This document shows, piece by piece, positions 45,391-57,290 of a stretch of 64,000 nt of DNA. Location: NCBI GenBank assembly GCA_013423385.1, contig BLZA01000002.1, forward strand, positions 372,001 to 436,000, in the 5' to 3' direction. The stretch comes from Naganishia liquefaciens. Lineage: Eukaryota; Basidiomycota; Tremellomycetes; Filobasidiales; Filobasidiaceae. Both the position numbers and the translations under genes were made by a program. Under the pieces are notes generated by a model. The model did not search any database, was not told the origin of the DNA, and saw nothing but the letters and a program-made list of their open reading frames with translations. Numbering within the stretch: position 1 is the stretch's first letter; every line of letters begins with the position of its first letter.

Positions 45391-48300
45391 CATGGCTGAC
45401 CCCGAAGAACGCGTGTCGCTCATGACGACCCATTCCGTCCTCCCTGAACCGGTACGTCCAGGTCCGGGCGGTTTGACGTTCGAGTCCTGACGTTTGACCG
45501 CGTAGGATACCATGACGAGTACGGCCAGCGTTCTTGATGCGCCACACGGGTACTCATTTCCTTTGGATCGGTAGAGATCGTCAAGCGGATAAGGGTCATG
45601 ACGTACAAGCTTCTTCCCGTTGAAGGTGAGCGGTATTTGCCTTTCGTCTCCCGTGCCCCTTCTTTGACGCAGCCCGTTCATCCCGCCCCAGTGGAAGCCG
45701 ACGCACTGACGGACCCGACGTCGTCCATCATCACCCCAAAAGTCATCCAGGCGTATTCGCGATGCGGCGGGGACTTTGCCGAGGCTGTGCCGTTTTGCCT
45801 GTTGCGCGCGAAAGCGACGTTTTTGAGGGACGCGAATCGGAATCGTGAGTAGCAAGCCCGGGCGGGGGGGGGGGGGGTTGTCGATCTCAAACGGGTCTCA
45901 CGTTCGCGGTGTGTGTGTGTTTACGTAGCGGCCGATTATGATGAAAACTTGTGTCGATGTGAGTCGCGCTCGAAACGGGGCGGGTTTCCCTCTTTGCAAG
46001 CGGCCGGCGGCCAATCTGATCCCATTCACTCTCACCAGCGATCGCATGCGAGACTCTTGCACGGCGGATCGTGCACAACACTCGGGTCGATCGGCTCGAG
46101 AGCGTCATGAGTACGCGATACAGGTACCGCGAAGAGGACGGCGATATTTCTTCCCCCGTTTCCGCGTAAGGTCGCGCCGCGAGTCCTCATCCTCGTTCCA
46201 ACACACGACTGACCATCCTCGGCCCATCCAGCCTCGAAACTGCCGTCGACCAGGACGCCATCATCTTTCTCTCCTCGTCCGAGGCGCAGCACGTTATCAA
46301 TAGTCTCTGGCGCGGCGACTGGGTACAGGATTATCAGGAGAACGATCAGATTGATTATTTGCCGTACAACAAGCAAGACAGCAAGAGTTTCTGGGATCAC
46401 TTGAATCCCCATCGGCTGGCCGTCCCGAGGTATCAGAATGTACGTCTCCCCCCCTCCGCCCCCCCGCCCCCGCCTTGAAACCGGCGGGTCGACTGAACAA
46501 ACGCATTCTCGCGGCGGATCCGCCAGATGTTTTCAATCGTCGTCTGGTGTTTCTTCCTCTTCATCTACTCGCAGGCCGTACAGACGCCGCTCGAGAACCA
46601 GCCGGCGCAGCGGCTCGATCCGCTCGAGGTCGTGCTCTATGTGCTCGCGTTTAGTTTCTTCATTGATGGTGCGTCCCCCGGGAGGGTCTCGTGGGGCAAG
46701 GTGGTTGCGATCGCTTACGTTTCCGGAGCGGGTTTCCAGGAATCAATCGAGTAGGTCGCCTTCCACCCCCCGTCGTCGTCGGAAGTGTAAAGCTTTCCCG
46801 CTGAGAACCTTGCGGACAGAGCTGGAAGGCACTTCGACTCACCACCAAGCCCCTCTCGGCGCTCAACTTTTGGACATTCGGTATGTCCTCTGCCTCTGGA
46901 CCGATTCACCCGGGGTTCCTGACCGGCCCTTTCATCGTCCCTGCCAGTCAACTTTACCATTCACGGCCTACTGTTGACCGCGCTCGGGTTCAGGATCGCC
47001 AGTCTGTTCTTGAAAGACGACAAGTATGCCGATCAGCTGCATTTGAAGAGTTATCAGTTTTTGAGTTGTGTGGCGCCGTTGATTTGGATGAGTGGGTGGT
47101 TCTTGTTGCTCCTTTGGCGCTGCAAGGTCGGTAGCTGATATGGCTTGCGCGTAGAGCTGATTACGGTGTTTGATGGTAGGTCTGCTGGCTCGCGGCAAGG
47201 CAGGACACGTCTCATGCGTTGATGTGTAGGATTCAAAATCATCGGTGTCATGCAGATTGTCGTGTTCAGGTAGGTCGTGTCTGCCTCGAGATAATGCGAT
47301 CACGCTGACGGTACTTTGATACCTAGAATGCTGTGCGTGTGCCAAGGCACGTTGGACTGCGCTCGTGGCTGACTTGGTGATCCAGTCGAGATTCGGCAAT
47401 CTTCTTCATCCTGTGAGTCGGCTCGTCACTCGCCGGGTCTGACATCCGATTGACCCTCTAGACAGGCTGGCCATCATGGGCGCCGGCTTTGCGCAAGCGC
47501 TTTTCGCGCTCGATGCTGCCGATGGCTCGGTGAACGCTGGTTCGCTCGTATGGAACGGCTTGCTGCAGGCTCTTCTCGGGTATGTCTTGCTCGAGTAGGC
47601 TAGAGCCTCCAATTGATGTGGGTCATCTCCCCACAGCTCGCCAGACTTTGATACACCCAGCGAGCGATGTAAGTCTACCATGCCGTGTCTACTGTATTTA
47701 CGTCTGATTCGCAACCTCTCTTACAGTCGGATATCGTGAGTCGAACCAGCGGATCCAGCAATGATGAGCCGCTCATGAGTATCCCTTAGCCTTTGGACTG
47801 ATCATCTACTAGTACGAAGCTCGGGCTCTGATAAAACGCATCGGCTAAATCGCGATTTGCCCCTCCCAGCGGATGGAGCATTCTTACAATCATCATCTTG
47901 CTCAACGTCTTGATTGCCTTGTTTGGCTCTTCCTATTCAAACGTGAGTCAACGCGCTTTCTAACATGAACCCAGCTCTGACGAATTGGCCAGGTCGAGGA
48001 AAATGCGACCGACCAGTACATGGCGTACTATGCATACAAGACAGTAAGTTTCCGCCCGCAGAAACCCGTTCAAAGTTGACTTGTGATTCCCTTCAGATCA
48101 GCATGAGTTAGTGACGGGCGACAGAGTCGAGACCGTCATCCTAATCGCTTGTCGTCTTCTAGTCCGAGGCCCCGATACCTATGTATATCCTGCGCCTTTG
48201 AACCTCGTCGAGATTGTGATTGCTCCCTTGGAGTAAGCCGTTTACCGCCATGCGCCTTACCCAAGCTGACCCGGACACCCCATGCAGATACGTGCTCCCG

Positions 48301-48715
48301 CACCGCGCCTGGGACCGGCTCAACATATTCCTGATGGGAACTTTCCTCTTTATCCCACTTACCTTGATTGCTCTCTTTGAGTCGACGCTAAACACCAGCA
48401 CTCATCAAAGATTCAAACAGTACTTTTCGGGCGAAGTCGTCGACGACGAGGACGATCCTCAGCTGCAGGACCCAGAAACCAACGGCGAGGAAGGGCAGAT
48501 TTGCACAGAAAAGTTTGCGGATTTGATAAAGGCATTCCCCGAGTAAGAGCGACGGAGTACACCGACAGATGGCTTGCTCATTCGAGTGCCATGACTTTAG
48601 CACCGGAGTTTCGTCGTCCACTGCGCTTGCGCAAGAAGTGGAAAAGCTGCAGAAGCAGGTCGCAGAGCTGAAGGAGGTACTGGAGAGGAATGGAAAGGGC
48701 GGAAAGGGCTTGTAA
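45391..48715 (+). CDS. YVC1: YVC1-like TRP-family cation channel
   Basis: Vacuolar-type Ca2+-permeable channel releasing calcium on osmotic or redox stress (known for yeast YVC1). The N-terminal cytosolic part is split by many introns: KRIRVMTYKLLPVE, CGGDFAEAVPFCLLRA, ETLARRIVHNTRVDRL, then AEAQ-like INSLWRGDW. Transmembrane helices follow: MFSIVVWCFFLFIYSQAV, LEVVLYVLAFSFFIDG, the segment near 46,950, IIGVMQIVVFRML, FFILLAIMGAGFAQALF, the pore region around NAGSLVWNGLLQALLG, and ILTIIILLNVLIALFGSSY. The post-S6 stretch NATDQYMAYYAYKTI and RGPDTYVYPAPLNLVEI is typical. The tail carries an acidic patch and a coiled coil (EVEKLQKQVAELKEVLE). The exact splice between the first two exons is unsure. 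Confidence 0.86.
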
Positions 48716-48928
48716 ATAATACATTTGTGAATCTTTGCGCAAGGCGAATTCTTGTAGGTGAAATGGCTAGATGCGTCTCCTGGAATATAATCACAACATA
48801 CACGCGTGATAATACCGACTTGTTGATCGTCGGCATCTAGTACAAGTGCGAACGATGTGTCAGGACTCTGGCCGATCCACGTCGCCAATCCGCCCCTATG
48901 CTCGCTCTCTCTCCATTTTCCCATTCCC

Positions 48929-49873
48929 TTATCTCCTGGCAAATGGAATTCGGAACCCGCTCAACAATGCCCTCGCCTGATCCTGCGCTCCCTTGCCCTT
49001 GCAGTTGGTGAGGAACTGAATGTGGAACCCGTGCAGCCGCGGGTACGCATCCAGGTTGACTTCAATCTGCGGGAACAGCGCCATGTCGGAAGCTTGCAGA
49101 CCAAAGGAAACAACACCACCCGTGGCAGATGGCGAGATCGAGGACGCCGATGCCAGCGGCAGAGTAATACCGGGGAATTCCCGGATTCGCGGAAAGACGA
49201 AATCGACGAGGGACTGGATAAAGTCGTACATGGCTTGACCCTTGAGTTCGACTTTGACGGCGACGGGCATGCCCGCACGGAGCTTGAATGCGGCGGCACC
49301 TTTGCGAGAAGCGAGTACTTGAACACCGGTCGATCCCTTGCGGCCGCCACCTTGCTGTGTCTCCCCTGATATTTGTCGAAGTGCCATGATGGCGGACAAG
49401 AGTGCTGGCTTGTTGCCGATGGATTCCTTGACCATGGTGTGCAGGATGATGGACTCCAGTTTGGGAATCGTCGATGGTCCGACTGCGCGGGCTGACGGTC
49501 TCACCGGTCGATTGCCTCGAGGTGCCGGTGCAGGACGATTCGCTTCGTATGGTGTAGGTATGTGAGATGCGTCGTGTGTGGAGACTGGCGATGACTTGTG
49601 GCCCATGGCGAGATTGTGGTCGTACGTCATATACATGAGGTCCTCTGCGAGCGTGTTGTGATAGTGATCATGATATCTTGACGGGTGAGTGGGCCCGAGT
49701 TCAATGTGCGGCACGGTGAACGGCTCCTGGGGAGTCGAGACCTCTTGTGACTTTGCGGCTTTCGTTGACTTGAATCGACTTGCGGACAGACCCGAGACCG
49801 CCGCCGGACGGTGCGCGCCGCCGAGAATCTGCCGTGTGAGGCTTTTGGTGATTGTGAATGGGAAAATGCTCAT
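48929..49873 (-). CDS. MRPL7: Mitochondrial ribosomal protein uL5m
   Basis: Large-subunit mitoribosome protein at the central protuberance. A single exon of 314 aa. The N-terminal about 35 residues form a basic presequence ending near [11 protein letters not shown]. The uL5 core shows [67 protein letters not shown] and [19 protein letters not shown]. Lack of introns is unusual beside its intron-rich neighbours. It converges with the channel gene (about 210 bp apart). Confidence 0.93.
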   Translation of the reverse strand: MSIFPFTITKSLTRQILGGAHRPAAVSGLSASRFKSTKAAKSQEVSTPQEPFTVPHIELGPTHPSRYHDHYHNTLAEDLMYMTYDHNLAMGHKSSPVSTHDASHIPTPYEANRPAPAPRGNRPVRPSARAVGPSTIPKLESIILHTMVKESIGNKPALLSAIMALRQISGETQQGGGRKGSTGVQVLASRKGAAAFKLRAGMPVAVKVELKGQAMYDFIQSLVDFVFPRIREFPGITLPLASASSISPSATGGVVSFGLQASDMALFPQIEVNLDAYPRLHGFHIQFLTNCKGKGAQDQARALLSGFRIPFARR

Positions 49874-50306
49874 GGTGGATGGAGCTTACAAGTGAACGGC
49901 GAGCTAGTCTGTGTGACATCGTAGTCTAGGTTGCAAGTCGAGAAAACGCTGGGTCGCGCACGACGGAGGAAGCAGCAATCGACGAAATCTCGGGCAGGTG
50001 AAACACGGAGCTTAGCGATGGCATGTCCGCATCGGCAGTGCTCCTTGCCCCTCCGCGTTTGGCTGTCAGGCCCTCGGGAGCGCAGGCTTCGCCTCGATTT
50101 GGGGCTTCAGGCAGCTCCTCGGGCAAACGCAACTTGGCCCAGATGGCAGGGTCGATCCGACGAATAGACCAATAGCTTCTTTTCTTCCGCAAATTCTTCG
50201 CTGCAACATATGCCTATATACAACCTATACAACTTTTACTGAACCCACAACGGCGGAATGCAACCCAGCTACACGTCCGCCGCCCCAACATTTATATCGG
50301 GCCATC
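49874..50306. other. Promoter region of uL5m
   Basis: 433 bp between the uL5m start codon and the P450 stop codon (both genes on the minus strand). Holds the uL5m promoter and the P450 3' UTR. No gene seen. Confidence 0.45.
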
Positions 50307-52126
50307 TTACAGCGTTACCAAGCACTTGTGGGCTCTCGGCGTGATCAAGAAGAAATTCTCAAATTCCATATCGGCGACCGTCGTCTGCGGCGAGACCTGC
50401 GCCGCGGGATGAGCCTTGAAAAATGTCATGGTGCCGAGGGCGATCTCGAATCTCGCCAGATGGATGCCGAGACATACTATAGCGGGGCGTGCGTCAATGC
50501 GACTCCAACACTGAGGAGGACAGAAGACTCACCTCGCGTGCCGCCGCCAAAAGGCATGAATGCGTCTTTCATCTTCTGGGTTGGCGACAGCCAGCGTTCG
50601 GGGTTGAAACTAGAAGAGATCAACGTACGGCTCTGTGTGCGCCAAATAGGTCGAGCTCACCTTTGGGGTTCCGGAAAGATGTCGCCGTTCCGGTGCAAGG
50701 AATACGCCTGAGTCGCGACGACCGTGTTCTCGGGTATGAAATACCCATCGAGCAAACGCCCACCTGCGGGCGTCGACCTGGGCAGGCCGCCCGGCGCGGC
50801 ACCATACAGTCGCAGCGTTTCTTGAATCACCGCCTGAAGATATGGAAGCTCCTCTGCGTCCGCCGTACCAAAAGCTTCACCGTGGACTTCTTGTTCGATT
50901 TCTCGCAAAAGCTTGTCTTTGACCCTTGGGTTCCGCAAGACCGCCCAGATCAGATACGTCAGCGTGACCGAGGTCGTGTCCGTGCCCGCGATGATCAAGT
51001 TTTGCGCCTCGCGGGCAATCGTCGAGTCGTCGAGCGCGCCCTCGGCCATGTTGGTGAATAGCGTCTTTCGACATCCTCCCTTGCGTTCCATGGAGCGGTA
51101 CTGAGCGATTGCTCGTTCGCCGTAGATCTCGAGTCTGCGGAAGGCGCCTACGGCGTTGCGGAGTGCGGGAATGGGCATGTATTGCGCAATGTTGAAGATC
51201 AGGGGAAAGTCTGCGCGAAGTCCCGACAGGATGAATGTCTTGAGGAGATCCTTGGTATATTGCGAGGGCTAAAGCGACGAATGAGCTGGAAGATGACGGA
51301 AGGGAGGGCCGAGGGGAAGCGCTCACCTGACCGGTCTCTAGAGCATGGAAACCTTCTCCGAATCCAAGTTCAGCAATGACATCCGTCGTCATATAGGTCC
51401 ACCACTCGAGCACATCCGCCACGCCGCCATTCCGGGCTGCCATCTGGGTCATACCGTTGACCGCCATTTCTGCCTTTTCCTTCAACATTTCTTCCCATTC
51501 CAGAATCCCGCCTTTGGAGAACGGCTGGGAAAAGAGTTTGCGCCTGGTCGCGTGTGTCTTGGGATCGCGTTGCGAGAAGAGGCCGGCCTCGCTCGGTTCC
51601 TCGCCCGAGATGATGGGATACCATGGGGATTTGACGAAACCCGAGCCGATTCTGTGGATCTCTTTGACCGAGGCGAGGTCGTTGACGGCCACTTCGTTTG
51701 GCGAGATGCGGACGATGGGGCCTGATGAAGGGTCGTTAGCGGTGCTGGATCAGGTGGTGTCATGTGCTTGTGGACTTGCCGTAGCGTTGATGCAGTGCAT
51801 CCACGTAGTATATCCTTCGTCCCTTCAAGGTTTGGATCTTGAGCGGCCAGTCGGTGAAACGGTTCAGCAACGGGCCGGGCACTCTGGCCAACGGCGAAAA
51901 GAAGCCGGCAGAGATTGCCTGAGCCAATGTTGGGCATTTCAATATGCTGCAGAGCAAGGTGCGAGACAGTATGACTCACTTGAGCGAGTTGCCATGATAT
52001 GTATCCCAGAACCAGGGCGCCGAGCAGCCAGTACGAGGACAGCTCTTTCGTGAGATTGGGCCAGGCGATGGTACTGGACTGCAGCACCGGCATGTTGGCA
52101 GTCGAGTGCTTTGGGTGGTCATACAT
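50307..52126 (-). CDS. Cytochrome P450 monooxygenase, second copy
   Basis: Microsomal P450. Start at ATG 52126 or the in-frame ATG 52093 just before the anchor YWLLGALVLGYISWQLA. Exons follow with SPLARVPGPLLNRFTDWP, IVRISPNEVAVND and FSQRDPKTHATRRKLFSQPF. The oxygen-binding I-helix is LIIAGTDTTSVTLTYLIWAV, ExxR lies in VIQETLRLYGAAPGG, and the haem loop AFMPFGGGTR plus VCLGIHLARFEIALG is split by an intron. The pattern resembles the CYP group of benzoate 4-monooxygenase/sterigmatocystin-pathway enzymes. The gene is divergent from the ADC-fold gene and likely shares a regulatory region with it. Differs clearly from the P450 at 27-29 kb in hinge and haem-loop sequence. Confidence 0.88.
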
Positions 52127-52595
52127 TCAGTTCTCGACAACACGACAAGTGCTATTATATCGCTGCACGGGATAGAGTCAGGATCCAAGGTGTAGTAGCG
52201 GTGGGGAATAGCACTGCTCACCTCATGAATAAAAGTCATCAGGTGCGGGGTCCGGGGCGCGGGGCTCGGTGGGGACCGGTGAGGAGGACAGCACACTCCT
52301 CCATTCGTTGTGAACCCTGCTCCCGACCGCTGAGACCACGCCTGGTGCAGTAGACTGCTTTCCAGGGCGTTCCGGTGTGCCCAGCTGGAAGGGTGCCTCG
52401 CCTCGGTCATGCCGCCGAGCGAACCCGCTCAACCCGGCTACGCTCGCTGGGTGTTGGGCTGTTGGTTAAATCCTGAAACTCCGCGCGCCCTTCGGCTTGC
52501 TCCGTGCCGGCAGAGTCGAGACAAAGGAGACAAACAAGGAGACCGAGACCGAGAGGTGTCTTGTCTTGATCTTTCCTCGAAATACAGCCGCTCAG

Positions 52596-54062
52596 ATGAG
52601 GGGTGCCATGGTCGTCCGGTCCAACACTGGCTCTCAGCTGGGAACATTCGTCCAACGGTGCATCAAGGAGCTCGCGCACGCCAATCGGCAACGTTCAGCG
52701 TCCACGCTTCCACCAGCCAACCTCGAATTCCGGCATGTTTGAAGACACTGGACTCTATCATCGACAACCCGTTGGGTTTGGCCCGGCTTCGGGTCCAAGG
52801 CGAGTATCCATGCGTCATCCATCGCGTCGTGCTGTTAACGGATCGTGCCATCCTGCACAGACAAGGTCCTGATGGGAAGCGATTCACAACATGGGGGGAA
52901 TCTGAGGTCCATTTGACGAGTATGTTTGACCCTGCATTCCTCGTGACTCTCGTACTGATTCACCAATCCAGGCATCGTGTACGACTGCGAACGCGCATCT
53001 CTCCAAGCCCTTCTACCGACCGGATACGAAATCGATACAGAGATCTCGCAACCGACCGTCTTGTTCGAGGCGATGAATCTGCGCAACTTGCCCTGGCTTG
53101 CCGGTCGAGGTACGTTCATACGGGCTCGGCCGGAATTGGGAAGGACCTGACGCCAAGCTCGGACAGGGTACAACACGTTTGGCGTGTATGCCAATGATGT
53201 TGTCTGCAAGAATAGCAAAGAACCCGTCAAGGCCTCGTACCTTCTCGTCTTGTTTGAAAACTGTTGCGACCCCATCATCACGGGACGGGAGGAGCTGGGC
53301 TTTCCGTGCGTGCGGAGAAAAGAGTCTGCAGTCGTGCGATGAGTCTGATTTCTCTGCCATACACAGCAAGGTTTGGGCTGAATTGCCTGACCCGATCACC
53401 GAGGATGGCAAGCTCATCCACACCGCTGTCAGTGGGCTACCGGCAAACGTCTGTTGACTCGATACTGATCGCCGTGCTTCTTCAGTCCTGGCTTGGAACG
53501 GAATTCATCAAGTGAGCAGATTGAGGCGTTGCATCTCGAACGTGCCTGACCTCGCATACTCAAGACTATCCGTGCCAAACATCGAGGAACGTCCCATAGA
53601 GGAATCCCCCTCGATGTTCAAGAGGCCCTATACCATGCGTACGTTCCGACCGCGCGAACAGCGTCGGGTTGTTGCTTACCAGTCAGCGCTACGACAGCGA
53701 CCGTTGAAGGTCTTCTTCACCATCGATACGTACCGTCCGTTGGCGAGCCAGGCAAACATGATGCCTCGTATCCGATATTCGTGCCCGGGGCCGGAGACCG
53801 CAAGCCGCCGTGAGCTTACACCTTCCAGGACGTCGTTGAAGAGGACACTGACACATACCATAGTATCACTCGGTTCGCGACGATGAGCGAATCCACTGTT
53901 CAAGACTGTCGTCTGGAGATTACACGGCATCCGTGGGAGCGATTGCCGACCATTGGGAATATCGTGGATGGGCTGGCAAATTTACAGTTGGGCAAAGTGC
54001 GGGAGTTTGCGCATCAGACTATTGCCGGGGCGGGCGACGTGGCGGGTACGAGGAGAATCTAA
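52596..54062 (+). CDS. Acetoacetate decarboxylase-fold protein
   Basis: Family of beta-barrel (de)carboxylases or lyases acting on beta-keto acids and related metabolites. The core is well matched: SIVYDCERASLQALLPTGYE, then NLPWLAGRGYNTFGVYANDV, YLLVLFENCCDPIITGREEL, KVWAELPDP and SWLGTEFIK. Distal exons give LYHAYVPTAR, HRYVPSVGEPGKHDASYPIF and, after a 48-nt intron, DVVEEDTDTYHSITRFATMS and the tail to the stop at 54062. The N-terminal exons and start are unsure: the ATG at 52596 is one choice among several. The exact place of the Schiff-base lysine of true acetoacetate decarboxylase could not be confirmed, so catalysis may differ. It lies between a P450 and a cupin. Confidence 0.75.
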
Positions 54063-54270
54063 GCGGTGTATACGTGCAGAGGACAATCTGAGCGGTGTAT
54101 ACGTGCAGATATTCTGTTGCATCGTGGGACTCCAGTTGGCCAAGCTGTAGGAGACGGCCGCGCACAATGATCATTCCTTTGGAACACTTGTCCCGCAAAA
54201 AGTAGCAATGCATCTTCTACTCCTGTTATACAACTCGCGGCTCTTCGATACGTATACGGCCGTCGTCTTC

Positions 54271-54923
54271 TTACATGTTGCCTTCCAAAGTCTTGCCGTC
54301 GATCTTGACGGGCTCCGATGCAATCAGGATGAACATCATTCGAGCCCACTTGTCAGTCTTGTTCCACCATTGATGGATGCTGCATTCCGGCGAATCAGCC
54401 ATGCGACGTGCGCATCGGACAAGTGACTCACGTTCCCCGCTGAACCACAACGTCTGACTGCGTCATCTTCCTGATCTCCCCGTTGTCCAGCTCCATCTCC
54501 AGATCACCAAAGATCACCACGCCATAGTCGAGAGATACCGTTCGATGCATCGGCGAGTAGGTCTTTGGCGGGAAATCGACGAATCGGCAGACGATACCGT
54601 CTTTGCTTGCGAGCGTTGACGAGTTCTTGGTGTAAGCCTTGTCTTCGGTGTCTTGAATGGGCACGGGGAAGCCTTGAGTTGTCCATGGAACCTAGAGGAC
54701 ACGATCAGACAAAGACAAACAGCATCCGGCAGCGGACAAGACTCACATGGAAAATGGCGCATTCCTCCTCGGACTTGTAAAAACTCGTGCTTGGGATCTC
54801 GCCCTCCAGCCAAAAAGTAGCGTCTCCCTTGTCGTTGTGCGTGGTCACCAGTCTTCGTGGATGAGCAGGCGCAGTGTGCATCTTGCTGTCCTGAGGGATC
54901 TCGGCCGAGGGTGGAGGAGCCAT
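54271..54923 (-). CDS. Cupin-domain protein
   Basis: Exons 54923-54747, 54691-54432 and 54379-54271 give 181 aa. A conserved cupin barrel: motif 1 TYSPMHRTVSLDYGVVIFG with E/D positions MELDNGE, and motif 2 in DVVVQRGTIHQWWNKTDKWA, where His and the Gly turn match the metal-binding pattern. Upstream, TTHNDKGDATFWLEGEIPS is typical of small fungal cupins of unknown substrate. It converges with the ADC-fold gene (about 210 bp). Small cupins of this kind often accompany P450s in tailoring pathways, as oxygenases, isomerases or cyclases; the role here is inferred only from context. Confidence 0.85.
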
Positions 54924-55325
54924 GGTGTCAAGTGGCGACGGAGAATGAAGGTATCGTTAATTGCAGGGCAGACGGTTGTCGGCGTTGCTCAAGCGAAGCG
55001 TCGGCCAGGTTGGGGGCTGCTTATATGAGCAAACCGCAAAGTGTAGGCCATGATGAGCGGACGCTGATGCGGAGGCTTGCCGGATAGCTCGGCAGAGGAA
55101 CGAGCGCCCGCGGCAGATTTCAAGTTACACCGGCAGGACATATGATCAGGCGAGACAACCACTGGCTCGGTCTCAGCGTCTGAAGCAGCACAAGCCGCAC
55201 GAGAGTGCGCAGTGTACGTCTTACAGGGTCCGCCACCTCCTGACCCGCGGAAACATCGGATCAAGAGGAGCGATCGATGTCTGACGGCGCGGAAGAAATA
55301 TTTTGAAACATAAACCAGATTTGTC
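54924..55325. other. Intergenic, boundary of the repeat zone
   Basis: 400 bp upstream of the cupin gene; contains its promoter. Beyond about 55.3 kb the sequence becomes AT-richer and repeat-bearing. No gene seen. Confidence 0.45.
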
Positions 55326-55343
55326 TTAAAACAGCATCAACAA

Positions 55344-55447
55344 GCCTGATTAGCACAGTGGTAGTGCGTGTCTTTCCTACTTCAATGGTTTCACAACCCA
55401 TTGCGGGGACAAGGACAAGGTCGTGGGTTCGATCCCCACATTGGGTT
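55344..55447 (+). tRNA. tRNA-Arg(CCU) with 32-nt intron, copy 1
   Basis: Acceptor GCCTGAT/ATTGGGT, D arm GCAC/GTGC, anticodon stem TGTCT/GGACA, loop TTCCTAA with intron 55380-55411 after position 37, T arm GTGGG-TTCGATC-CCCAC. A TTTTT terminator follows. The acceptor has several G-U pairs and the discriminator reads T, which is unusual, so the amino-acid identity rests on the CCU anticodon. Confidence 0.82.
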
Positions 55448-55522
55448 GTCCTTTTTGCACTTCCGACACCAGCAAACTGGGCCCTTCCAGGCTCAGAGTT
55501 CGTGTTAAAACAGCATCAACAA

Positions 55523-55626
55523 GCCTGATTAGCACAGTGGTAGTGCGTGTCTTTCCTACTTCAATGGTTTCACAACCCATTGCGGGGACAAGGACAAGGT
55601 CGTGGGTTCGATCCCCACATTGGGTT
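55523..55626 (+). tRNA. tRNA-Arg(CCU) with 32-nt intron, copy 2
   Basis: Identical to copy 1 and located in the second unit of the tandem duplication; it has its own T-run terminator. Confidence 0.82.
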
Positions 55627-56194
55627 GTCCTTTTTGCACTTCCGACACCAGCAAACTGGGCCCTTCCAGGCTCAGAGTTCGTGTAGACGGAGGTTTTTCT
55701 TTTTGTAACTTGAGAATAGGTTTCACGCATCGTTGATACGGATGGATTTGCAACCCAAGGGGCCTTAAAGCAAACCAAAATACATCATCCTGAAGAATAT
55801 CAGGAAAGAACTATTGAAACGGAACTTTGTTAAAGCCTGGACCTGTTACTCACCTCGATCCCTTTACACGTCACAAGTACAGAGCTCACTTGATATTATT
55901 CCGGTACTACACAGTTGGTATTTAATGCACACCTGTCTTAGCGACTATAAGCCTTGGTTGCTTGCTTGAATACTGATTGCAGAAGGTTAGCAATTCCTTG
56001 AATGAGTATCAAGGTATCGCAATGTCATGTATGGATACTTTCTCCCCCTCTTTCCCTTTTCCAGGCAAAGAAGAGTGAGATTTGCATGTCTTATATATCC
56101 ACCGCGTTGGTGACGTTACAATTGTTCAGTCCCTGGACCGGTGTTGGTCCTCTCCTAATTCGCTCACTAATTTGTCCGAGATGTAGATTCACCC

Positions 56195-56320
56195 ATGCAT
56201 CTGGACGTCTGGTCGTCTGGGTGCCCGGATGTCCAGATGGCTGGATGTCCGGACGTCTGGATGGCTGGATGTCTGGATATCTATACGTCTGGATATCTGG
56301 ATGCTTGGATGCCTACAGGG
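56195..56320. repeat. CTGGATGT-type minisatellite
   Basis: About 125 bp of degenerate 8-bp units such as CTGGACGT, CTGGATGT, CTGGATAT and CCGGATGT, in tandem. Confidence 0.8.
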
Positions 56321-57114
56321 GCACGTGAGTGAGTTCCAGAGTTGGTGATTACAATGCAAGTTAGGTTTTATCTACTTGCGGACTTGATCGTTGCCGGCGG
56401 TGACACGTCATTATGAGTGCCGCGAGAATGCCTTAGTCGTCTTGTTCACGTGACACTTGATCGTGCCAGTTGCGCGAGTGCTCGCAAATCGTCGACGTTT
56501 GAAGTCTTGCAGTTGTGTACTGACGTCACAGGTGGTGAAGCATGACATTTTGATTCCTATATTTTACAAGCTGTTGTTTTGTGTCGAACTCGCTATAATG
56601 GAAAACTCTGGTCGGATAACTGGTCAAAAGTACAATTGCACACTGTTTGATAACTAGAAATGTCGAGTTGGCGATTCCATAACAAACTTGACGCGCTGAA
56701 CTTATAGCGCAGCGGATTCGATTACGATTTCCCTGTATCCATGCATATTGTGGGCTTCATGTAAAGCTCCTTAGTACGGGGCGCCAACTATCGGCCTTGT
56801 ATGACTAAGCAATGACCGATTATGAGCTAAGTTGTCGCGGGCAAGAAGTCAATATCGCTATAGCGATATTATTCCGCCGTTGTATGAGGGATCCAGCACT
56901 AACGATGTACTCTTATTACGTAGGCTAGGACTTAGAATACCTTAAGTGGAAGACGAGGGTAGCTAATCCTGAGAAAGTCTTGCACTCGAGGTAGCTTCGG
57001 AATTAAAGGTGAATCAAAGGGTGTATCGTAGAGCATGAGAGCTATTACAGATCTGAGAAGCCAGCTATATATACGCATCTTATGGAGCAGCAGGTCCCTT
57101 GACGAGCTGACCAA

Positions 57115-57290
57115 GGGACAATGCTCACGGTACATTGTACTATGGTTGAATGCACCGTGGTGCAAATCACTATGACACATTGTACTGTGGTCAAGTGTAC
57201 TCGGTTCCAAGTACCTTGTGCATTGCACTATGGGCCAATGTACTAGGGTACAAAGTACTACGGTACATTGTAATGCGGTAGCCGGTGCGT
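57115..57290. repeat. Degenerate GTAC(A)TTGTACTATGG repeat
   Basis: About 175 bp in which CATTGTACTATGG-like units recur seven or so times at intervals of about 22-26 bp, with point changes. The units themselves contain short palindromes (GTAC). Confidence 0.65.

Larger units (their letters stand above)
55326..55683. repeat. Perfect 179-bp tandem duplication carrying tRNA-Arg
   Basis: Two head-to-tail units (55326-55504 and 55505-55683) that appear identical base for base, each with one tRNA-Arg(CCU) gene plus about 20 bp upstream and about 57 bp downstream. The identity points to a very recent duplication or an assembly duplication. Confidence 0.9.

Noticed and set aside
44386-45547. 293-aa and 211-aa minus-strand frames opposite bL17m
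   Set aside because: Composition-biased mirror of the bL17m coding exons; no domain.
45848-45880. G-run and nearby G-rich tracts as a G-quadruplex regulatory element
   Set aside because: A single homopolymer inside an intron of the channel gene. Could be biologically neutral or a sequencing artefact, and nothing supports a role.
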